Shown here one piece after another: positions 30,342 to 37,527 of a stretch of DNA of 49,917 nucleotides (position 1 is its first letter; each line of letters opens with the position of its first letter). The notes beneath the pieces are model-generated. The model ran no database searches. It worked only from the letters and a program-made list of their open reading frames with translations, and was not told the DNA's origin. This stretch comes from Chryseobacterium sp. (GTDB lineage: Bacteria; Bacteroidota; Bacteroidia; Flavobacteriales; Weeksellaceae), in NCBI RefSeq assembly GCF_022712095.1, contig NZ_JALAHD010000133.1:1-49917 (forward strand), in the 5' to 3' direction. The position numbers and the translations under genes were made by a program.

Positions 30342-31343
30342 ATGAAAGATCATTCAAATAACAACAACATCAACAAAATAGGTTTTCAAAAAATTATAGC
30401 TGTTTTTGGAGTTATTTTGTTTATAGGAAAAATCATAGCATGGAAGCTTACGAATTCCGATGCTGTATTCTCGGATGCTATGGAAAGCATCGTTAATGTA
30501 ATTAGTGCATTTATGGGGCTTTATTCACTGTATCTTGCGGCTAAACCCAAAGATGAAGACCATCCTTACGGACATGGAAAGGTAGAATTTGTAACTTCAG
30601 GGATAGAAGGAGCACTGATTGCTATTGCGGGGATTATGATCATTTATGAGGGGATTAACAGCTTAATTGTAGGCAAAGTATTGAGCAAATTAGACCTAGG
30701 AATCTGGATTATTACAGCTACAGCCATTATAAACTATTTATTGGGGTACATTTCCATTAAAAAAGGTAAAGCCGAAAATTCATTAGTCTTAATATCTTCC
30801 GGTAAACATTTACAATCTGATACTATTACTACTATCGGTGTAGTTTTAAGTTTAATCATTGTTTATTTCACCAAAATCTACTGGATAGATTCCGTAGTAG
30901 CCCTGATCTTCGGAGGGTATATTATTTTTGTAGGATATAAAATCGTCCGCAAATCTCTCAGCGGGATTATGGACGAGCAGGACCCTGAGATTCTTAATAA
31001 AATCATTGAAGTTCTTGAAGCCAACAGGAAAACAGAATGGATTGACATTCATAATATGAAAATCCAGCAATTCGGTTCTTCCCTTCATATCGATGCTCAT
31101 ATTACACTTCCATGGTACTATAGTTTGCGGGATGCTCATAAAGAAATGGAAAATGTCATTCTTCTATTGGTAGAAAATATCGACCGTAATATTGAATTTA
31201 ATTTTCATATGGATGACTGTAAGCCATTTTCCTGTCCTGTCTGTCAAATCATGGACTGCCCTGTAAGAGAAAGGGAATTTGTAAAGAGAGTGACATGGAC
31301 CGCTGAAAATGTCACCAATCTAAAGAAACATACTGCAAATTAG
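30342..31343 (+). CDS. Cation diffusion facilitator family transporter with C-terminal Cys motif
   Basis: 333 aa; SDAMESIVNVISAFMGLYSL, DEDHPYGHGKVEFVTSGIEG; C-terminus CKPFSCPVCQIMDCPVRERE. Confidence 0.92.
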   Translation: MKDHSNNNNINKIGFQKIIAVFGVILFIGKIIAWKLTNSDAVFSDAMESIVNVISAFMGLYSLYLAAKPKDEDHPYGHGKVEFVTSGIEGALIAIAGIMIIYEGINSLIVGKVLSKLDLGIWIITATAIINYLLGYISIKKGKAENSLVLISSGKHLQSDTITTIGVVLSLIIVYFTKIYWIDSVVALIFGGYIIFVGYKIVRKSLSGIMDEQDPEILNKIIEVLEANRKTEWIDIHNMKIQQFGSSLHIDAHITLPWYYSLRDAHKEMENVILLLVENIDRNIEFNFHMDDCKPFSCPVCQIMDCPVREREFVKRVTWTAENVTNLKKHTAN

Positions 31344-31777
31344 CTTTTGTTCACAAGAACCTGTTTTCTATAGTAAAACATAGGGACAATAAGCAAAAGG
31401 ATTAATGGCTGTATCACAAATCTTCTCATATAAAAAGAGAAAAGATACCCTACTTCAAACTTATCATGAATACAATAGAGATAAATAGGAAAAGTAATTG
31501 CAAAAACAATAATAATCAATAAGCCTCCCTGGATGGTCCACTGCTTATTTCTAAACAGGCAGTGAATAATAAGACATGAAAAAAACAGATTCAAAATAAA
31601 TCTGAAAAGATGTCCTATGATAAGCGGCCCCCAACTGAAGGCGGGAAAAGGAATATCCTTATTAGCCACATGAAAATAATCAAGGAAGGGATCATAAAAA
31701 ATTTTGTCCTCCATTATACGAACAGCCACCAGGCCAACAATCCCCATTATAACCAGAAACCAATTAAGAATCTTCAT
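31340..31777 (-). CDS. Exosortase F system-associated membrane protein
   Basis: 145 aa; RIMEDKIFYDPFLDYFHV followed by multiple hydrophobic helices; overlaps and lies directly downstream of xrtF. Confidence 0.8.
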   Translation of the reverse strand: MKILNWFLVIMGIVGLVAVRIMEDKIFYDPFLDYFHVANKDIPFPAFSWGPLIIGHLFRFILNLFFSCLIIHCLFRNKQWTIQGGLLIIIVFAITFPIYLYCIHDKFEVGYLFSFYMRRFVIQPLILLLIVPMFYYRKQVLVNKS

Positions 31778-32294
31778 TTTTTAAAGCAAAAAATTTAATC
31801 CATACCAGCCAAAGAATGACTACCGTTCCATAGATGACGGCAGGAAAAATAAAGTCATGAAACATTTTACTGTATTCTCTGTAATCGGCAACCACAATAT
31901 TGAGCCCCACGATTCGTAAAACATTCATTACATAGAGTAAGACAATCCCTACAAAGGCAAAAATAAATGTTTTTGCTCCTTTATAAAAAGCCAAAATAAA
32001 AGCCAGAAACAGGATCATCACTGAAATCGCATTACATCCCTCCACCATTCTTGACACATAGTCGGTTTTCACATAAAACCAAACTTGCTCTTTAGCCGGA
32101 TCATTATAAAGCTGAGTGGGATACCCCAAAGCATTTTGAATATGCTTTACCTGCTCAGCGATCATTTTGGAGAAAGGGTCTAACCCAACTTCCCTGAAGC
32201 TGTTCAAATAAAACTGGTAAGCAAAAAGCAAAATGAGATAAACAATAATAAATCTCAATAAAATGCCTAAAACGGGTTTAAAATCCTTTAGCAT
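31764..32294 (-). CDS. xrtF: Exosortase family protein XrtF
   Basis: Multi-helix membrane protein with exosortase Cys/Arg motifs: VEGCNAISVMILFLAFILAF and LLYVMNVLRIVGLNI; ATG at 32294 (MLKDFKPVLG) preferred over track start. Confidence 0.85.
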   Translation of the reverse strand: MLKDFKPVLGILLRFIIVYLILLFAYQFYLNSFREVGLDPFSKMIAEQVKHIQNALGYPTQLYNDPAKEQVWFYVKTDYVSRMVEGCNAISVMILFLAFILAFYKGAKTFIFAFVGIVLLYVMNVLRIVGLNIVVADYREYSKMFHDFIFPAVIYGTVVILWLVWIKFFALKNEDS

Positions 32295-32343
32295 AATGCA
32301 AAGATAGAAATTAGCGGGCAATTTACTATATTTGTTTTCTACT

Positions 32344-33363
32344 ATGAATTCCGAAAAAGCAAAAATATTTTTTGAAAATTATATAGGCGGACCTTCCTCC
32401 GAGTTCGTCACGTTAGCTCAAAGTGGATCTTCGAGGGTTAATTTTTCAGCAAAAAACGAAAATCAAAGATATATAATAACCTATAATGAGAATATCCAGG
32501 AAAACAAAAGTTTTTTTTATTTCTCTGAAATATTTTCCCACCTTAAGTTAAACACCCCCCATATTCTTTTAATATCCCCTGACCAGAGGATTTATATTCA
32601 GGAATTTTTAGGAGACTATACCCTTTCTGAAATAATTTCCAAGGAAGGACTTTCACAGCGCGTCATAAAACTGGTAAAGCAAACACTGGAAAAACTTTTC
32701 CAATTACAGACTAAAACAAAAGGAAAGATCGATTATAATAGGACTTTTGAGTATAAAATCTATGATGATCTTCCGATAACACATGATCTTTATTACTTCA
32801 AAAATTTTGTTGCTGACGTTTTAGAAATAGAATATCATAAATCTGCTCTATTAAAAGAGTTCAAAAAATTGGTTTCTTTAATTGAAGCAATCGAACCTAA
32901 AGGATTAATGATCAGAGATTTTCAATCAAGAAATATTTTAGTTAACAAAGATAATGAAGTAGCCTTCATTGATTATCAGGCTGCTATGAAAGGTCCTCTG
33001 ATATATGATGTCATCTCCTTTCTTTTTCAGGCTAAAGCTAATTTTCCGAAGACTTTTACCCAAGAAATGCTGGATTTCTATATTCATCAGTTTGAGGAGC
33101 CGGAAACCAGAGTACAGCTTAAAGATGCAGTAGAACCTATCCAATTAATGAGATTTCTACAGGTTTTAGGTGCTTACGGCTTCAGGGGATTGATCCAGAG
33201 AAAGTCTCATTTTATTTCAAGCATAGAAAAAGGAATAGAAAATATCACAGATTTTGCTAAAAACTGGAAAGCCATTCAGGATTTTCCTGAATTGGAAAAA
33301 GTCATATTACAACTGGAAACACAAAAAATAAAACAAAAAATTAATGATATCATTCATCATTAA
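32344..33363 (+). CDS. Aminoglycoside-phosphotransferase-fold sugar kinase, AmgK-like
   Basis: Kinase-like motifs LMIRDFQSRNILVNKDNEVAFIDYQAAMKGPLIYDVISFLFQA; ATG at 32344; followed by a MurU-like gene. Confidence 0.82.
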   Translation: MNSEKAKIFFENYIGGPSSEFVTLAQSGSSRVNFSAKNENQRYIITYNENIQENKSFFYFSEIFSHLKLNTPHILLISPDQRIYIQEFLGDYTLSEIISKEGLSQRVIKLVKQTLEKLFQLQTKTKGKIDYNRTFEYKIYDDLPITHDLYYFKNFVADVLEIEYHKSALLKEFKKLVSLIEAIEPKGLMIRDFQSRNILVNKDNEVAFIDYQAAMKGPLIYDVISFLFQAKANFPKTFTQEMLDFYIHQFEEPETRVQLKDAVEPIQLMRFLQVLGAYGFRGLIQRKSHFISSIEKGIENITDFAKNWKAIQDFPELEKVILQLETQKIKQKINDIIHH

Positions 33364-33382
33364 TATTAAAAAATTAATTCGT

Positions 33383-33787
33383 ATGCTACATATTGATATA
33401 CATAGCTTTTCTTACAAAAAAGGAGGTATTCCTAAAGATGAAACAGGAAATGGAGGTGGTTTTACATTTGACTGCCGTGGAATACTTAATCCGGGAAGAA
33501 TAGAGGAATATAAATCCCAGACCGGAAAAGACATTGGGGTTCAGGAGTTTTTAGAAACCAAAACTGAAATGCCCAAATTTATAGAGCTGGTAAAAAACAT
33601 TATTTCCATTAATATAGATAATTATCTTGAACGAGGATTCGAAAACCTTCAGATAAGTTTCGGATGTACAGGCGGACAGCATAGGTCTGTATATTCAGCA
33701 GAAAAAATTGCTGAGTTCATTTTACAGCAATATCCAATAGGAATAGAAATTAAACTGACACACGACGAACAACCTCAACTCAATTAA
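33383..33787 (+). CDS. Stand-alone RapZ C-terminal-domain protein
   Basis: Starting at ATG 33383: MLHIDIHSFSYKKGGIPKDETGNGGGFTFDCRGILNPG ... ISFGCTGGQHRSVYSAEKIAEFI, matching the RapZ C-terminal CTGG(K/Q)HRSV motif without the N-terminal P-loop domain. Confidence 0.87.
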   Translation: MLHIDIHSFSYKKGGIPKDETGNGGGFTFDCRGILNPGRIEEYKSQTGKDIGVQEFLETKTEMPKFIELVKNIISINIDNYLERGFENLQISFGCTGGQHRSVYSAEKIAEFILQQYPIGIEIKLTHDEQPQLN

Positions 33788-33790
33788 TTG

Positions 33791-34504
33791 ATGAAGGCTC
33801 TTATTTTTGCTGCAGGAAAGGGCACCCGCCTTAAACCTTTTACTGACCACCATCCTAAAGCCCTAGCCTTAGTGAATGGCATTTCACTTTTAGAAAGAAA
33901 TATTCTTTACCTTAAAAGTTTTGGAATTAATGATTTTGTAATAAACATCCATCATTTTGGAGAACAAATTTTAGAATTTCTTAAAAAAAACAACAATTTC
34001 AATTGTAATATTGAGATTTCCGATGAGACGAATGAACTATTGGAAACCGGAGGTGGTTTAATTTTTGCTAGAAGATTCCTTGACCATGGAGAAGATTTTT
34101 TAATCATGAATGCTGATATTCTAACAACATTAAATATTAATGATCTTGTTAAATATCATAAAAAGATTAAAGATTTTGCTACTTTAGCGGTTTCAGACAG
34201 AGAAAGTTCAAGAAAGTTACTTTTTAATGAAGAAATGGTTTTAAGAGGTTGGCTGAATGTACAGACAGGAGAACAGAGGCTTGCAGAATTTAACAGAGGT
34301 TTTAAATCACTAGCTTTCAGCGGGGTACACTGTATCAATCCAACTATCTTTGAAAAGATTAAAAGAACTGGTAAATTTTCAGTTATGGAAGAGTATCTGG
34401 ACTTAATGCAAACCGAACATATACATGGCTTTTTGCATGACAGTATTTTAGTAGATGTAGGGAAACCAGAGTCTGTTAAAATAGCTGAAAAATATTTTAA
34501 ATAA
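33791..34504 (+). CDS. Sugar nucleotidyltransferase, MurU-like
   Basis: MKALIFAAGKGTRLKPFTDHHPKALALVNGISLLERNILYLKSFGI; ETGGGLIFARRF; FLIMNADILT. Confidence 0.87.
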   Translation: MKALIFAAGKGTRLKPFTDHHPKALALVNGISLLERNILYLKSFGINDFVINIHHFGEQILEFLKKNNNFNCNIEISDETNELLETGGGLIFARRFLDHGEDFLIMNADILTTLNINDLVKYHKKIKDFATLAVSDRESSRKLLFNEEMVLRGWLNVQTGEQRLAEFNRGFKSLAFSGVHCINPTIFEKIKRTGKFSVMEEYLDLMQTEHIHGFLHDSILVDVGKPESVKIAEKYFK

Positions 34505-34510
34505 TTTACG

Positions 34511-35263
34511 ATGAAAATTGATGGAATGAAGGATGAAAGTTTAATTAATCCTGACTTAGATATTAACGAGACAAAATTACATAACAGCTTCAGACAGAAA
34601 ACCTGGGACGAAACCATTACTAAAGACAGCTGGATGGTGTTCAAGATAATGGCAGAATTTGTAGATGGCTATGAGAAATTAGCTAAGATAGGACCATGTG
34701 TTTCTATTTTCGGTTCTGCAAGATTAAAGCCTGAAAGTAAATATTATAAAATGGCGGTTGATATTGCAGAGAAAATTACCAAAATAGGATTTGGAATTAT
34801 TACAGGCGGTGGTCCCGGAATTATGGAAGCCGGAAATAAAGGAGCGTTTAATGCAGAGGGAAAATCAATAGGACTCAATATCGACCTTCCTTTTGAACAG
34901 CATTTCAACCCTTATATCAACAAATCTTATTCTATGAACTTCGATTACTTTTTTGTAAGAAAAGTAATGTTTGTAAAATATTCACAAGGTTTTATTGTAA
35001 TGCCGGGTGGATTTGGAACACTGGATGAACTTACAGAAGCGATGACCTTAATTCAGACCAATAAGATCGGAAGATTCCCTATTGTCCTGGTAGGTTCTGA
35101 ATTTTGGGGAGGTTTATTAGACTGGTTTAAGACTTCTTTATTAAAAGAAGGAATGATCGCAGAAGATGATTTAAATCTTTATAGAGTAGTAGATACTGCT
35201 GATGAGGCTGTAGCACACATCAAAGCTTTTTATGATAAATATTCTGTAAATGTGAACTTTTAG
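34511..35263 (+). CDS. LOG family (TIGR00730-type) nucleoside-5'-monophosphate phosphoribohydrolase
   Basis: 250 aa; SIFGSARLKPESKYY, ITGGGPGIMEAGNKGAF, MPGGFGTLDELTEAMTLIQTNKI. Confidence 0.9.
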   Translation: MKIDGMKDESLINPDLDINETKLHNSFRQKTWDETITKDSWMVFKIMAEFVDGYEKLAKIGPCVSIFGSARLKPESKYYKMAVDIAEKITKIGFGIITGGGPGIMEAGNKGAFNAEGKSIGLNIDLPFEQHFNPYINKSYSMNFDYFFVRKVMFVKYSQGFIVMPGGFGTLDELTEAMTLIQTNKIGRFPIVLVGSEFWGGLLDWFKTSLLKEGMIAEDDLNLYRVVDTADEAVAHIKAFYDKYSVNVNF

Positions 35264-35323
35264 TTGGCATATTATTTGTGACCTATAAAATGAAGAAACA
35301 TGATTGTAAATCTATTAACTAAG

Positions 35324-35794
35324 ATGAAAAAACTTTTATATATATCAGGAATTTTAACATTTTTTGTGTTAACAAGTTTTATGTATGTAAACTTTTTCTC
35401 TTCAATGACAAAGGTGGATTATATTGATGGAAGTAAGACTTTGAAGTTTACCACAAAGATGAATACAAGCCATATTTCCGATGCTATAAAAATTAATCCT
35501 AATACAGCAGGATTTGAAGCAGAGGTAAAAAAATATGTAAATAATAATTTTGATGTGTATGTCAATGGCTCTCCAAAAACGATCACCTTTACAGGAAGTC
35601 AGGTAAGTGGAGAAACAGTATGGGTATATTTCGAAACTAATGGTGTTTCGGAAATCAATACCCTGAAAATAAAAAACACCATTCTTCTAAGCTCTTTTCC
35701 TAAACAGATTAATCTTGTTAATATAGCTTATAAAGGAAATCAGAAAACAATGAATTTCCAAAGAGGAAAAGAAGTAAATGAAGTATCTTTTTAA
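35324..35794 (+). CDS. Hypothetical secreted protein (DUF6702-like)
   Basis: From ATG 35324: MKKLLYISGILTFFVLTSFMYVNFFSSMTKVDYIDGSKTLKFTTKMNTSHISDAI. Confidence 0.6.
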   Translation: MKKLLYISGILTFFVLTSFMYVNFFSSMTKVDYIDGSKTLKFTTKMNTSHISDAIKINPNTAGFEAEVKKYVNNNFDVYVNGSPKTITFTGSQVSGETVWVYFETNGVSEINTLKIKNTILLSSFPKQINLVNIAYKGNQKTMNFQRGKEVNEVSF

Positions 35795-35814
35795 AATTTT
35801 GACCCTTAATAATA

Positions 35815-35838
35815 AAGCCACTCTTAGTGGTTTTTTTG
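35815..35838 (+). terminator. Intrinsic terminator
   Basis: AAGCCACT-ctt-AGTGGTTTTTTT. Confidence 0.75.
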
Positions 35839-35905
35839 ATTCCATATAGTTTATTCATTTTTCATCCAATAAACCACTGGAACTTCTTTTAAAATAGCCC
35901 AGTGC

Positions 35906-37525
35906 TTATTCACAACGTATACCGTTCAGATTAGCTCCCCATCTGCCAGTTATCCATATTTGATAAGAACCATTATAGACCCCCAGGATACCATAAATAT
36001 CTCCTCTGCCCCCATCTACATTATTTCCTGCAAAAGATGCATAATTACTAGTCCTGAGCAAAATATAATTTCCGCTACAGTCCATTAAAGTACGGTTCGT
36101 AGTGGAATTATTGGAAACATAAGGTTGGCCTAAGTCAGATTCAATAAACTGTAAATTCCTTATTTTAATCCATCTTCCTACATCCGACATAGTAAGTTGA
36201 TCAATTTTTATCTCTGTAGGAACGACTGCTCTGGACGGCTGGTTGGTATCAAAAAAACTTTTATACATATCAGCTTCCTCAATTCTTCCAAACTGCAAAC
36301 TACCTCCCAAAGTATATAATGCGCCCAGTTGGATTTCACCACTTACACTTCTAATATATAAACCTTTCAATTTTATATAAATATCCTTTCCTACCCGGAA
36401 ACGGTTATCCTGAAACAGATTAAGTTTATTTATATTGACTTTTATACCCCCGGATACATCTTCTGCATAGATGTATTTATATAAATTTCCGGTTTCATCA
36501 TTGGCAGTAACCTGCACTTTACAGTAAAAATCACCTGTAATCTGGCTCCAGTTTTCTCCTGAATACATCTGCTTTACCTCAGCAATAGTTTTTAGAACTA
36601 ATCCAGCCTCGCTGAATCGGCAAGGATCTGCAGCAATACCATCTAATCTGGGAAAATCATTCATTTCCAGGTCTGCCACTCTGTTGATATACATCTGATA
36701 AGTAGAATTGTATTTGCTGTATACTCCGATAATTTTTCCATTTCCGGCTGGTAATATCCGGTTGGCAAAAGAAGCATATCCACTATTCCTTACAACCCTT
36801 GCCGTATTCGTGCTAGCATCTCTTATCTTTCTGTCTGCAGATAGTCCATTGGGAGCAAAATTGGTACATAAAACCTTGTTTTCAAATTCCGCATGTTCCA
36901 CCTGAATCAGACATCCAAGATACTGATCATTTGCCGAGATCATTTGCGCAAGTGTCATTATTTTAGGAATAATTTTTCCCCGAACCTCACACGACCTGAA
37001 AACGTGATTAGGAATTTCTTTCTCCAAAATCCTCGAGACAGAATTTGCTGATGTTTCTTTTCCCAGCTTCATTCCTAGCTGAACTACTCCCCCATAAGAA
37101 CCTACTGCCAGCCCATTTAGTTTAATATAAATTTTATAACCTTGGGGAAAGCGTGTATATAAACTGACTCCATCCACACTAATAGCAAAACCTTGAGTAG
37201 GATTTTCCACGGCATCCTGAATATATATGGTTTTGTAAATATTGCCTGTCTCATCAGTGGAAGAAACATACCCCTGAATATACAAATCATCACTGGTATC
37301 ATCAGGAGTTACATCCACAGGAAAAACATATGCCTCTTTACTAGGGTTATTTAATGTATACTTTTCTTTGATCTCCTTAAGAGTAATATTGGCTTGAAAA
37401 TCTGAAACGCAATGATATCCGTCAAGATCCGGTTCATTATATTTATCATCCTGTACACATCCTATTATACAGAAAAATGCAGACAATAATAGAATATGGA
37501 TATATATAAATTTATTCTTTTTCAT
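35906..37525 (-). CDS. DUF5689-like surface lipoprotein with two related OB-fold-like halves
   Basis: 539 aa; lipobox CIIGCVQDD; two copies of pattern (ADETGNIYK-IYIQD...KIYIKLNGLAVGSYGGVVQLG ; NDETGNLYKYIYAED...DIYIKLKGLYIRSVSGEIQLG). Confidence 0.8.
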   Translation of the reverse strand: MKKNKFIYIHILLLSAFFCIIGCVQDDKYNEPDLDGYHCVSDFQANITLKEIKEKYTLNNPSKEAYVFPVDVTPDDTSDDLYIQGYVSSTDETGNIYKTIYIQDAVENPTQGFAISVDGVSLYTRFPQGYKIYIKLNGLAVGSYGGVVQLGMKLGKETSANSVSRILEKEIPNHVFRSCEVRGKIIPKIMTLAQMISANDQYLGCLIQVEHAEFENKVLCTNFAPNGLSADRKIRDASTNTARVVRNSGYASFANRILPAGNGKIIGVYSKYNSTYQMYINRVADLEMNDFPRLDGIAADPCRFSEAGLVLKTIAEVKQMYSGENWSQITGDFYCKVQVTANDETGNLYKYIYAEDVSGGIKVNINKLNLFQDNRFRVGKDIYIKLKGLYIRSVSGEIQLGALYTLGGSLQFGRIEEADMYKSFFDTNQPSRAVVPTEIKIDQLTMSDVGRWIKIRNLQFIESDLGQPYVSNNSTTNRTLMDCSGNYILLRTSNYASFAGNNVDGGRGDIYGILGVYNGSYQIWITGRWGANLNGIRCE

Positions 37526-37527
37526 GT

